From: an uncultured Treponema sp.
Lineage (GTDB): Bacteria > Spirochaetota > Spirochaetia > Treponematales > Treponemataceae
Direction: 5' to 3'
NCBI RefSeq assembly: GCF_946187725.1
Contig: NZ_CAMHSK010000015.1
Location: 1 to 64,000 of the forward strand
Length of the DNA stretch: 64,000 bases
Positions 1-7,856 of the stretch are shown here, piece by piece. A program made the position numbers and the translations under genes. Position 1 is the stretch's first letter, and each line of letters begins with the position of its first letter. The notes beneath the pieces were generated by a model, which was not told the DNA's origin, did not search any database, and saw only the letters and a list, made by a program, of their open reading frames with translations.

Positions 1-494
1 ATGCGAAAGAAGAAGCAGAAAAAATCATCAAAGCAGCAAAAGATGAAACAGCACGCATGGAGAAGGCAAGTGAAGACGCAATTCGTCAGGCTAGCCGAAA
101 TCTCGTGCTTTCATTCCGTGACAGCATCACAAAGGAACTTTCTGCGATTATCACCGCAGAATCAGAAAAGGCTTATTCTTCTGACTTGCTTTCAAAACTT
201 ATCCCAGAAACTGTCAAAGCATGGACAGACAAAACCGAGGCTAGTGAAGTCTCAGTTCTCCTGAATGAGAAAGATTTGAAATCTCTCGAGTCAAATCTCA
301 AAGCTGCACTCAAAGCCGAAATCTCAAAAGGTCTTACGCTCAAAGTTGATTCATCAATTAATTCGGGATTCCGTATCGGGGTAAAAGATGGTGCTGCGTT
401 CTACGATTTCTCTGCTGAGGCTGTTGCAGAACTGTTCAGTGCATATCTCAATCCACGAGTGGCAGGAATCATGAAAGAGGCCGCAAAAGAGTAA
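1..494 (+). CDS. atpE: V-type ATP synthase/ATPase subunit E (5' truncated by window edge)
   Basis: The reading frame is open from base 3 with no start visible, so this is the C-terminal ~163 residues. Subunit E is a peripheral-stalk protein that holds the catalytic V1 head against the membrane motor. What is seen: an opening Lys/Glu/Ala-rich helix (AKEEAEKIIKAAKDE) of coiled-coil type, then a small globular end containing SGFRIGVKDGAAFYDFS, the kind of 'GGxxI' strand found near the subunit E C-terminus. The next gene starts 12 bases after the stop. The first in-frame ATG (base 57) lies inside the coiled coil and is not the true start. The assignment leans on the operon context (A, B, D, I, K follow). 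Confidence 0.85.
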   Translation, partial: AKEEAEKIIKAAKDETARMEKASEDAIRQASRNLVLSFRDSITKELSAIITAESEKAYSSDLLSKLIPETVKAWTDKTEASEVSVLLNEKDLKSLESNLKAALKAEISKGLTLKVDSSINSGFRIGVKDGAAFYDFSAEAVAELFSAYLNPRVAGIMKEAAKE

Positions 495-506
495 CAGGGG
501 GTGAAG

Positions 507-1049
507 ATGAGTAATCAATATTACCTTGTGTCGCAGCTCCCAGGATTCACTGTCAGTGATGACAAAACGGTATTGCCAATTACTTATGAATACTACTATG
601 ACCTCTGTTCACGCTTTCTTAACAAAAAGGAAATGAAGATTCTTGACGGACTTTCGCTTGAACCTCCTCTTGAAACTTCAAAAACTGGCTCTGCCTTTGT
701 TGATGAATGGAATTACAAAGAAAAGAGTCTTCGCCTTGCGCTTGCTGGTATTCGTGCTCTTCGCATGAAAAAAAAGTTCAGCGCAGGCAATGAGCAGATC
801 GCTCCTGATGCAGTTCAGGCGGCTCGTACAGCGAGTGGTATGGATAGTCCTTTGGCTGCCGAACAGTACCTCAATCAGTACAGGCTCAATGTTATAGAAA
901 GTATGCGTCCAACAGATGGATTTTCACTTGATGCCGTTTTCAGTTACGGTCTCAAGCTGAAACTCGCTTCCCGAATGAAAAAATTCGATGAGGCGGCTGG
1001 TATGGCTTCTTACAAGAAGATTTATACAAGGATTCTTGAAGACCAGTAA
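507..1049 (+). CDS. DUF2764-type protein in the V-ATPase operon (possible stand-in for subunit C)
   Basis: A protein of about 180 residues between subunits E and A. It matches what I know as DUF2764, an uncharacterised family kept at this position in spirochaete V-ATPase operons (the Borrelia operon has a hypothetical gene here too). It has no signal peptide or membrane segment; it looks helical, with Tyr-rich patches (ITYEYYYDLCSRFL) and a basic middle (RALRMKKKF). I chose ATG 507, which has AGGGGGTG just upstream; a GTG at 501 is in frame. In other V-ATPases this slot holds subunits C and F. Neither is visible here, so replacement of C (the socket between the rotor and the c-ring) is a reasonable guess, not shown by sequence. 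Confidence 0.75.
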   Translation: MSNQYYLVSQLPGFTVSDDKTVLPITYEYYYDLCSRFLNKKEMKILDGLSLEPPLETSKTGSAFVDEWNYKEKSLRLALAGIRALRMKKKFSAGNEQIAPDAVQAARTASGMDSPLAAEQYLNQYRLNVIESMRPTDGFSLDAVFSYGLKLKLASRMKKFDEAAGMASYKKIYTRILEDQ

Positions 1050-1091
1050 TTGCTGATTTTTTTGAGAAACCTTTTATATGGAGAATAATAA

Positions 1092-2855
1092 ATGACGGAT
1101 ACAAAAGGAAAGGTAGTCGGAGTAAATGGAAACATGGTCTCTGTCGAATTTGACGGAACAGTTTCCATGAACGAAGTTGCCTATGTAAAAGTAGAAGACT
1201 CAAGCTTGAAGAGCGAAGTTATCCGTATCCGCGGAAATGTAGCACAGCTTCAGGTCTACGAGATGACAAAAGGAATCAAGGCGGGGGATGTTGTTGAGTT
1301 CACTGGCGACCTTCTTTCTGCTGAGCTTGGTCCTGGCCTTTTGGGACAGGTTTACGACGGCTTGCAGAACCCACTTCCTTTGCTTGCAGAAAAGGCAGGC
1401 TGGTTCCTTGAGAAGGGTATTTATGTTGACCCTCTCGATAAAGAAAAACAGTGGGAATTCACACCGACTGCAAAAGTTGGCGATGTTCTCAAAGCTGGCG
1501 AATATGTGGGAAGCGTTCCAGAGGGACCGTTCACTCACAAAATTTTCGTTCCTTTCTATTTGCTTGGCTCTTACACTGTAAAATCAATTGCAGAAAAGGG
1601 CAGCTACACACTCAAAGACACAATCGCAACTTTGACTGATGAAAAGGGCAACGATGTTAAAATCGGTCTTTCATTCAAATGGCCTGTCAAGCGAGCCGTC
1701 AACTGCTATGCAGAGCGCCTGGCTCCAACAGAGACAATGGTCACAAAAGTCCGACTTATCGATACTTTCTTCCCTGTTGCACGAGGCGGTACATATTGTA
1801 TCCCGGGTCCGTTCGGTGCCGGTAAAACAGTATTGCAGCACACCACTTCAAAATACGCTGACGTTGACATCGTAATCATCGCGGCTTGTGGTGAACGAGC
1901 AGGTGAGGTCGTTGAGACTTTGACTGAGTTCCCTGAACTCAAAGATCCGAAAACAGGCAAGTCATTGATGGAGCGAACAATCATCATTTGTAACACTTCT
2001 TCAATGCCGGTTGCTTCACGAGAAGCTTCGGTTTACACATCAGTTACTCTGGCAGAATACTACCGTCAGATGGGCTTGAATGTCCTTCTTCTTGCTGACT
2101 CAACATCCCGCTGGGCACAGGCTTTGCGAGAAATGTCAGGCCGCTTGGAAGAGATTCCGGGTGAGGAAGCATTCCCTGCTTACATGGAGTCTTACATCGC
2201 AGCATTCTACGAGCGTGCCGGTCAGGTTCGCTTGAGCGACGGAAGCAAAGGCTCTGTCACAATCGGTGGTACAGTATCTCCTGCAGGCGGTAACTTCGAG
2301 GAACCTGTTACACAGGCAACTCTTAAGGTTGTCGGAGCATTCCACGGTCTTTCACGAGCACGTTCAGATGCCCGTAAGTACCCTGCAATCGACCCGATTC
2401 AGTCATGGTCAAAATATCACGGTATCATCGCTCAGGACAAAGTTGACTTCTGTTTCAATGTCCTCAAAAAGGGCGTAGACGTAGGCTCAATGATGAAGGT
2501 CGTCGGTGAGGAAGGTACATCTCTGGATGATTACCTGGTATATCTTAAGGAAGAGATGCTTGATGCGGTTTACTTCCAGCAGAACTCATTCGACGCAATC
2601 GATGCAAACGCAACTGTCGAGCGACAGAAATATGACCTTGACAAGTTGATTAAGATTCTTGGTTCTGATTTCACTCTCTCGGACAAGGATGAAGCCCGAA
2701 CATACTTCAACCAGCTCCGACAGAAGTTCCTCGACTGGAACTACACTGAGTTTGAGAGCGATGACTTCAAGAAACTCGAAAAAGAAATCGATGATTTGTA
2801 TGCTTCAAAATCTGGCAAACTGACAGTCGAAGCTGAGAATCTTCTTAAGGCATAG
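1092..2855 (+). CDS. atpA: V-type ATPase catalytic subunit A
   Basis: Catalytic nucleotide-binding subunit of the V1 head; it hydrolyses or makes ATP and drives the rotor. It is 587 residues, the normal family length. Seen in order: N-terminal beta-barrel (about 1-70), the long non-homologous insertion unique to A subunits (about 115-190), and the P-loop GPFGAGKT at residues 239-246. The GER motif follows in AACGERAGE, and LLLADSTSRWAQALREMSGR is the conserved helix around the catalytic site. The C-terminus is a helical bundle. The start at 1092 gives the expected N-terminus (MTDTKGKVVGVNGNMV). It is 42 nt after the DUF2764 gene and 17 nt before atpB. Confidence 0.98.
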   Translation: MTDTKGKVVGVNGNMVSVEFDGTVSMNEVAYVKVEDSSLKSEVIRIRGNVAQLQVYEMTKGIKAGDVVEFTGDLLSAELGPGLLGQVYDGLQNPLPLLAEKAGWFLEKGIYVDPLDKEKQWEFTPTAKVGDVLKAGEYVGSVPEGPFTHKIFVPFYLLGSYTVKSIAEKGSYTLKDTIATLTDEKGNDVKIGLSFKWPVKRAVNCYAERLAPTETMVTKVRLIDTFFPVARGGTYCIPGPFGAGKTVLQHTTSKYADVDIVIIAACGERAGEVVETLTEFPELKDPKTGKSLMERTIIICNTSSMPVASREASVYTSVTLAEYYRQMGLNVLLLADSTSRWAQALREMSGRLEEIPGEEAFPAYMESYIAAFYERAGQVRLSDGSKGSVTIGGTVSPAGGNFEEPVTQATLKVVGAFHGLSRARSDARKYPAIDPIQSWSKYHGIIAQDKVDFCFNVLKKGVDVGSMMKVVGEEGTSLDDYLVYLKEEMLDAVYFQQNSFDAIDANATVERQKYDLDKLIKILGSDFTLSDKDEARTYFNQLRQKFLDWNYTEFESDDFKKLEKEIDDLYASKSGKLTVEAENLLKA

Positions 2856-2872
2856 GGGGACGGTGAATAGAT

Positions 2873-4168
2873 ATGAATAAGGTATACAATAAAATCGAAT
2901 CTATTACAGGTTCCGTAATTACAGTAAAAGCTGAGGGCGTTAAATACAACGAGCTTGCAGAAATCACCACACGATTCGGTAAATCTCTTGCCGAGGTCAA
3001 CAAAATCGACGGTGACACAGTTTCATTGCAGGTTTTTGCCGGTGGCCGTGGTGTTTCAACAGGCGACCAGATCCGCTTCCTCGGAAACGAAATGCGCGTT
3101 TCTTTCGGCGACGATTTGATGGGACGAATCTTCAACGGTTCTGGCGAGCCTCGTGATAACGGACCTGCCCTCACTGAGAACATGAAGCCAATCGGTGGTC
3201 CTTCAGTAAACCCTTCAAAACGAATCCTTGCTGAGCGAATGATGCGTACGAACATTCCGATGATTGATATGTTCAACACATTGGTCGTTTCTCAGAAGCT
3301 TCCAATCTTCTCTATCTCTGGTGAACCTTACAACCAGCTTCTTGCACGAATCGCTATGCAGGCTGAAGCTGATGTAATCGTTCTCGGTGGTATGGGCCTT
3401 AAATACGATGACTTCCTTTACTTCAAAAAAACTCTGGAGGATGGCGGTTCATTGAGCAAGACTGTCATGTTCATCCATACAGCTGCTGACCCAACTGTAG
3501 AATGTATCAAGATTCCGGATATGTCACTGGCTGTTGCGGAGCAGTTCGCTTTGCAGAACAAGGACGTTCTCGTTCTTCTTACAGACATGACTTCTTATGC
3601 TGACGCTATGAAGGAAATTGCTATCACACAGGAGCAGGTTCCTTCTAACCGAGGTTATCCTGGTGATTTGTACTCTCAGCTTGCGGCTCGTTACGAAAAG
3701 GCTGTTGACTTCAAGGGAAGCGGCTCAGTAACAGTTCTTGCTGTAACAACAATGCCTGGTGATGACGTTACTCACCCGGTTCCAGATAACACTGGTTACA
3801 TTACTGAAGGTCAGTACTATCTCAAAGGCGGCCGTATCGAGCCATTCGGTTCTCTTTCACGACTCAAGCAGAACGTAAACGGCAAGACTCGTAAAGATCA
3901 CCGTGCCCTCATGGACGCTATGATTCGTCTTTACGCTTCTTACAAAGATACTCTCGAAAAGAAGTCAATGGGCTTCATGATGAGTAAGTGGGACGAAAAG
4001 CTCCTTAAATACGGCGTAATGTTCGAGAAAGAAATGATGGACTTGTCTGTCAATATCTCACTCGAAGGTGCTCTCGACTTGGGTTGGAAGATTCTTGCGG
4101 ATTGTTTCGACAAAGACGAGACTGGTATTAAGTCTGAATTGATTTCTGAATTCTGGCCTAACAAATAA
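2873..4168 (+). CDS. atpB: V-type ATPase subunit B
   Basis: Non-catalytic partner that alternates with A in the hexameric V1 head. It is 431 residues and collinear with the family from the N-terminal barrel ([14 protein letters not shown]) to the C-terminal helices. As expected for B, the P-loop position is degenerate ([18 protein letters not shown]), so it binds nucleotide without turning it over. [16 protein letters not shown] and REVP-type loop [18 protein letters not shown] are family signatures. It starts 17 nt after atpA and ends 19 nt before atpD, so it is co-transcribed. Confidence 0.98.
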   Translation: MNKVYNKIESITGSVITVKAEGVKYNELAEITTRFGKSLAEVNKIDGDTVSLQVFAGGRGVSTGDQIRFLGNEMRVSFGDDLMGRIFNGSGEPRDNGPALTENMKPIGGPSVNPSKRILAERMMRTNIPMIDMFNTLVVSQKLPIFSISGEPYNQLLARIAMQAEADVIVLGGMGLKYDDFLYFKKTLEDGGSLSKTVMFIHTAADPTVECIKIPDMSLAVAEQFALQNKDVLVLLTDMTSYADAMKEIAITQEQVPSNRGYPGDLYSQLAARYEKAVDFKGSGSVTVLAVTTMPGDDVTHPVPDNTGYITEGQYYLKGGRIEPFGSLSRLKQNVNGKTRKDHRALMDAMIRLYASYKDTLEKKSMGFMMSKWDEKLLKYGVMFEKEMMDLSVNISLEGALDLGWKILADCFDKDETGIKSELISEFWPNK

Positions 4169-4187
4169 TTTTTGCGGGGTAGATTGA

Positions 4188-4865
4188 ATGGCTAAAATTA
4201 AGCTGACTAAAAATGAACAAAAGGCTCAGAAAGATGCGCTCAAAATGTATCAGCGCTATCTTCCGACCCTTACGCTCAAAAAGCAGCAGCTTCAATCTGA
4301 AATCAGAACTATCGAGCAGAAGGCAAATGAAGTCCGTGCGCAGCGTGTCGCCCTTGAACAGGAATTCAAGGTGTGGATCAGCGTTTTCGGCGAGGAAGAG
4401 GCCTTCAAGCCAGGTATGGTTACTGTCCGCAATATAAAGAAAGGTGTCGGCAACATCGCCGGCGTTACGATTCCTGTTTACGAGGGAGCTGAGTTTGGTC
4501 GCGGTGACTACGATTTGTATGAGACACCGCTCTGGATTGACTTGGCTGCCGACCGCATGGAAAAGGCTCTTTCTTTAGATTTGGAAGCCAGCGTTCTTGA
4601 TGAACAGGTAAGGCTGCTTTCTCAGGAGCTTCGCACAACCAGCCAACGTGTAAATCTTTTCGAAAAGGTTAAGATTCCTGAGGCAAAGGCAAACATCAAA
4701 AAGATTTCGGTTTATCTTGGCGACCAGCAGGTAAGCGCAGTCGTTATTTCAAAGGTCTCTAAAAAGAAGATTGACCAGAGAAATGCCGCCGCTGCTGCTG
4801 CTAAGAAGGCTGAAGAAGAAGCTTTAGCCGGAAAACCGGAAGATAAAAAGGGGGCTCGTAAATGA
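4188..4865 (+). CDS. atpD: V-type ATPase subunit D (central shaft)
   Basis: Central rotor shaft that couples rotation in V1 to the c-ring. It is 225 residues, built mostly of two long helices that can form an antiparallel coiled coil: about 1-65 (LTKNEQKAQKDALKMYQRYL onward) and about 120-190. The C-terminal tail is Ala/Lys/Glu-rich and low in complexity (AAAAAKKAEEEALAGKPE). The stop overlaps the atpI start by four bases (ATGA), pointing to translational coupling. GGGGT just before 4188 acts as a ribosome-binding site. The family length is usually ~205-215, so the tail is a modest extension. Confidence 0.95.
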   Translation: MAKIKLTKNEQKAQKDALKMYQRYLPTLTLKKQQLQSEIRTIEQKANEVRAQRVALEQEFKVWISVFGEEEAFKPGMVTVRNIKKGVGNIAGVTIPVYEGAEFGRGDYDLYETPLWIDLAADRMEKALSLDLEASVLDEQVRLLSQELRTTSQRVNLFEKVKIPEAKANIKKISVYLGDQQVSAVVISKVSKKKIDQRNAAAAAAKKAEEEALAGKPEDKKGARK

Positions 4866-6790
4866 TAGTCCCAATGAAAAAAATCTCCCTTATCGTTCTT
4901 GAAAATGAACGAAAGGCTGCACTTAAAGATTTGAGAAAGCTTGGCGTTCTTCATGTTGAGGAAGTTCAGGGCTCAAGTGAGGAACTTGCTTCCTACAAAG
5001 ACCAGAATTCCAAAATCGAGAAGGCACTTGCTATTCTTACTGAAATCAAATTTGGTAAAAAAGAAGTTCCGAAGCCAGCTCTGGTTGGAAAAGAAGCTTC
5101 TTTTGATATTGCCAAGAAAGTTCTTGCTCTTGTTGACGAGAAAAAATCTTGTTTTGACAGGATTACTGCTGATTCTGTTGAGCTGGAGCGCTTTGCAAAA
5201 TGGGGTTCAGTGAATCCTGCTGATTTTGCCGAGCTTTCTGAAAAAGAAATCCATCTGGCTCTATATGAAATACCGGCAGACAAATATTCTCTGGTTGGTG
5301 AGGAAGCAAAAACTATCGTAGTCGGAAAGGAAAAATCTGAAATCCGCTTTGTTCTGGTAAGTGAAAAGGCACTTGTCGTGAACGAACGGCCAGCAGGAAT
5401 TCCTAGTGAAGCCTATCAGGTTCCTCTTCCGAGAGTTTCTACGGCAGATTTGATGAAAGAAATCGCCGAAAGTAAGGCAAGAATTTCTCAAATCGATGAA
5501 GAATTGCGTTTAAGCGTTCAGTATAAAGATTCCCTTAAAAAGTCTTTGGGTGTAATCGCAAAGGATATTGAGCTTGAAAACATTTATTCAGGCATGGGAA
5601 TTGAGGACAAACTTTCATGGATTACAGGATTTGTTCCTGTCGATGCCATGTCAAAGTTTGAGGCTTTTGCAAAAGAACAGAAATGGGCTTTTGCAGCTAG
5701 TGATCCAACTGAAGATGATGCTGTTCCGACAAAACTCAAGAACAACAGATTTGTCAGTTTGATTTATCCTCTTACTGACTTCCTTGGAACTGTTCCAGGA
5801 TATCATGAATACGATATTTCCGGCTGGTTCCTTGCGTTCTTTACAATCTTCTTCGGAATGATTTTTGGAGACGGCGGTTATGGCGCACTTGTCACGGCTG
5901 TCGCACTGATTTTGATTTTGAAGTCGCTTTTTACAGGAAAGAAAGTTGCACCAGTGCTTGGACTTGTTCTCCTTCTTGGAGTGGCAACAATGGCTTGGGG
6001 TGCTGTGACTTGTACTTGGTTCGGTCTCACACCTGATCAGCTTCCAGACTGGATTATTGCACTTTCTGTCCCGCCGATTTCAAATGCCTACGCGGATGTC
6101 CAATGGCTTCCGTTCTGGACTAGTGATACCTCTGTGGGTACGCTAGGAACTGCACAGAATCTTCAGATTTTCTGTTTTACACTGGCTCTTATTCAGCTTT
6201 GTGTGGCACATTTGAAGGGAATGGGCAGATACATCAAAGATAAGGCTCATCGCCTTAAATTCCTTGGTGAATTCGGTTCGTTTGTGCAGCTTATCGGTAT
6301 GTATTGGGTTGTTCTTTCAATGGTTGTTGACGGAAATGTCTTCCCGCTTATGGGTGGAGATGTTTACGGTCTTCCATGGGGAACAATCTCAATTGCGATG
6401 GTCGGCGGTGGATTTGCATTCAGCTTCGTTTTCGCAAACTATGAAGGAAGCGTCGCCAAGTCAATCCTTGAGAGCGTTAAGAACATCATCTCAGTTTTGC
6501 TGGGAGTGGTCAATGTGTTCTCGGACATCGTTTCTTATATCCGATTGTGGGCTGTAGGTCTTGCTGGAGCCGCAATCAGTGGCACGGTAAACACTTTCGC
6601 AGGTCCGTTGGTTGGACACGCGGCATTGTTTATCGTTCTTATCATACTGCTTGTTTTTGGTCATGGCTTGAACATGATTTTGAACTTGCTTTCGGTCATT
6701 GTCCACGGCGTGCGATTGAACACGCTCGAATTCTCAAATCACTTGGGAATGAGCTGGGCTGGCTTTAAGTATGAACCGTTGAGTGAATAA
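4862..6790 (+). CDS. atpI: V-type ATPase subunit I (membrane stator, a-subunit)
   Basis: Membrane stator subunit that forms the two ion half-channels beside the c-ring. It is 642 residues. The first ~310 are cytoplasmic and helical (anchors the peripheral stalks); the rest holds about seven membrane segments, beginning near WFLAFFTIFFGMIFGDGGYG. The essential arginine is most likely in SYIRLWAVGLAGAAISG near residue 560, the usual position in the family. LNTLEFSNHLGMSWAG marks the conserved C-terminus. The start overlaps the atpD stop (ATGA); an ATG 12 bases downstream (4874) would remove only four residues. It is the last gene before a terminator-like hairpin. Confidence 0.96.
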   Translation: MIVPMKKISLIVLENERKAALKDLRKLGVLHVEEVQGSSEELASYKDQNSKIEKALAILTEIKFGKKEVPKPALVGKEASFDIAKKVLALVDEKKSCFDRITADSVELERFAKWGSVNPADFAELSEKEIHLALYEIPADKYSLVGEEAKTIVVGKEKSEIRFVLVSEKALVVNERPAGIPSEAYQVPLPRVSTADLMKEIAESKARISQIDEELRLSVQYKDSLKKSLGVIAKDIELENIYSGMGIEDKLSWITGFVPVDAMSKFEAFAKEQKWAFAASDPTEDDAVPTKLKNNRFVSLIYPLTDFLGTVPGYHEYDISGWFLAFFTIFFGMIFGDGGYGALVTAVALILILKSLFTGKKVAPVLGLVLLLGVATMAWGAVTCTWFGLTPDQLPDWIIALSVPPISNAYADVQWLPFWTSDTSVGTLGTAQNLQIFCFTLALIQLCVAHLKGMGRYIKDKAHRLKFLGEFGSFVQLIGMYWVVLSMVVDGNVFPLMGGDVYGLPWGTISIAMVGGGFAFSFVFANYEGSVAKSILESVKNIISVLLGVVNVFSDIVSYIRLWAVGLAGAAISGTVNTFAGPLVGHAALFIVLIILLVFGHGLNMILNLLSVIVHGVRLNTLEFSNHLGMSWAGFKYEPLSE

Positions 6791-6816
6791 AACTTACGGT
6801 AAAAAAAGGAGATATA

Positions 6817-6853
6817 GATAAAAAACGGCCTAAAATATCGTCCGTTTTTTATC
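6817..6853 (+). terminator. Hairpin after atpI with 12-bp stem (bidirectional terminator shape)
   Basis: GATAAAAAACGG (6817-6828) pairs perfectly with CCGTTTTTTATC (6842-6853); the stem ends in an A-tract on one side and a T-tract on the other. It sits 26 nt after the atpI stop and could end or weaken transcription before atpK. Confidence 0.65.
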
Positions 6854-6889
6854 TTGACAAGTTTCCGTACGGAAACTTGCAATATTAAC
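6854..6889 (+). promoter_or_regulatory. Candidate atpK promoter overlapped by a 22-bp perfect palindrome
   Basis: TTGACA, a consensus -35, is at 6854-6859. The palindrome CAAGTTTCCGTACGGAAACTTG (6858-6879) has no mismatch and no spacer and covers the end of the -35 and the spacer. The -10 is poor: CAATAT at 6880-6885 (20-nt spacing) or TTGCAA at 6877 (17-nt). The palindrome looks like a dimeric repressor (TetR-type) operator, or it may only be a hairpin. Promoter activity is inferred. Confidence 0.4.
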
Positions 6890-6890
6890 T

Positions 6891-6977
6891 GCTTCTCCTC
6901 ATTACATTGCGGAGAAGCCTGAAAAGCCGCTAGAAAGTCTGCAACTAAAGTTGCTACAACTTTCTTCTCGGCTTTTC
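6891..6977 (+). promoter_or_regulatory. Structured leader directly upstream of atpK
   Basis: Two adjacent hairpins fill the spacer. The first pairs GCTTCTCC (6891-6898) with GGAGAAGC (6911-6918). The second is long and nested: GAAAAGCCG (6921-6929) with CGGCTTTTC (6969-6977), then GAAAG (6933-6937) with CTTTC (6960-6964), then GCAAC (6941-6945) with GTTGC (6950-6954). It ends three bases before GGAG (6981-6984), the atpK ribosome-binding site. It could act as an mRNA stabiliser or processing signal that raises c-subunit output. Confidence 0.6.
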
Positions 6978-6990
6978 ATAGGAGAAAATT

Positions 6991-7422
6991 ATGAATTTTG
7001 GAATGATTGGTGCAGGTCTTGTAATGGGTATTGCAGCTATTGGTTCTGCAATCGGTATCGGTATCGCTGGTCAGGGAGCAATTGGTGCTTGGAAACGCTG
7101 TTTTATGGCAAATAAGCCGGCTCCGTTCATCCTTACCGTTTTCGCTGGTGCTCCACTTACACAGACAATCTACGGCTTCCTTCTTATGCAGCAGATGGCA
7201 GGATCTTCAAAAATCGCTGAGAATCCGCTCTTCTTCCTCGGTCTTGGTATTGCAGCAGGTCTTGCAATGTGTTTCTCTGCTATCGCACAGGGAAAAGCCG
7301 GTGCCGCAGGCAGCGACGCTCTTGGTGAGACAGGAAAAGGCTTCTCTAACTACATCATGGTCGTAGGTCTTTGCGAAACTGTAGCTTTGTTCGCAATGGT
7401 CTTCGGAATGATCCAGTGCTAG
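6991..7422 (+). CDS. atpK: V-type ATPase subunit K (c-ring proteolipid)
   Basis: Membrane ring subunit that carries the pumped ion. It has 143 residues and four membrane helices, i.e. two fused hairpins. Only the second hairpin keeps the ion-binding carboxylate, Glu129 in GLCETVALF; the matching place in the first hairpin is PLTQTIYG, with Thr57, Gln58 and Tyr61. Gln100 (AIAQGKAG) supplies the other side of the site. Thr-Gln-x-x-Tyr plus Gln plus Glu is the ligand set of the Enterococcus hirae Na+ V-ATPase K ring, so Na+ transport is likely (inference). GGAG lies 6 nt before the ATG. The gene is separated from atpI by 200 nt of structured DNA and followed by a terminator, so it may have its own expression level. 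Confidence 0.96.
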   Translation: MNFGMIGAGLVMGIAAIGSAIGIGIAGQGAIGAWKRCFMANKPAPFILTVFAGAPLTQTIYGFLLMQQMAGSSKIAENPLFFLGLGIAAGLAMCFSAIAQGKAGAAGSDALGETGKGFSNYIMVVGLCETVALFAMVFGMIQC

Positions 7423-7450
7423 GAATCGAAATTACAGTCTAGCGTAAATC

Positions 7451-7482
7451 CCCTGTGTCAGATGATGCAGGGAATTTTTTTT
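7451..7482 (+). terminator. Rho-independent terminator after atpK
   Basis: CCCTG (7451-7455) pairs with CAGGG (7468-7472), followed by AA and eight T (7475-7482). It lies 28 nt after the atpK stop and closes the V-ATPase operon. Confidence 0.8.
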
Positions 7483-7560
7483 ATTTATTCCTGAATTCTG
7501 TACTCCATCGCGTCAGGGGGCACATCTGTGCAGTGCAATAGTATTACAGTAAACCGTAGA

Positions 7561-7597
7561 AAACTGCAAGTATTTCAATATTTTTGCAGTTTTTTTA
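7561..7597 (+). terminator. Second terminator-like hairpin between atpK and the lipoprotein operon
   Basis: AAACTGCAA (7561-7569) pairs with TTGCAGTTT (7584-7592) and runs into a T-tract to 7597. The mirrored A-rich side is only AAAA, so it works mainly for plus-strand transcription. It backs up the first terminator. Confidence 0.6.
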
Positions 7598-7605
7598 GAG
7601 AAACA

Positions 7606-7633
7606 TTGAATTTTTTTAACTTTTCATTATAAT
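7606..7633 (+). promoter_or_regulatory. Predicted sigma-70 promoter of the lipoprotein operon
   Basis: TTGAAT (7606-7611) and a consensus TATAAT (7628-7633) are 16 nt apart, right after the terminator. The start of transcription would be near 7640. Confidence 0.6.
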
Positions 7634-7856
7634 TAAAGTAAGAATTGGCTATGAAAGCAGTTGACAAATATTTATTGATGCCGAAAATTTCTCAGTTCTC
7701 AGGCTCGTATTCTGTCCGCATAGCAAAATCTCTTCCTATATACACACCAATTTTCTCAAAAAACAGCGCAGTCTTTGCGGGATTTTTCTGCAAGGATTTG
7801 CGCTTTTTCTGTTATGTCAAAAAGTCTCACACACACATTTCTAGAGGAGGTCTTTT
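7634..7856 (+). promoter_or_regulatory. Long 5' leader of the lipoprotein operon with attenuator-like hairpin
   Basis: The leader is about 215 nt. Near its end AGCGCA (7765-7770) pairs with TGCGCT (7799-7804), enclosing a second stem CTTTGC/GCAAGG (7773-7778 with 7790-7795), followed by five T (7804-7808). This has the form of a terminator and ends ~48 nt before the start codon, so it may attenuate the operon. A short frame (ATG 7651) runs to a stop that overlaps the next start codon; it looks non-coding. AGGAGG lies just before the ATG at 7857. Confidence 0.4.
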
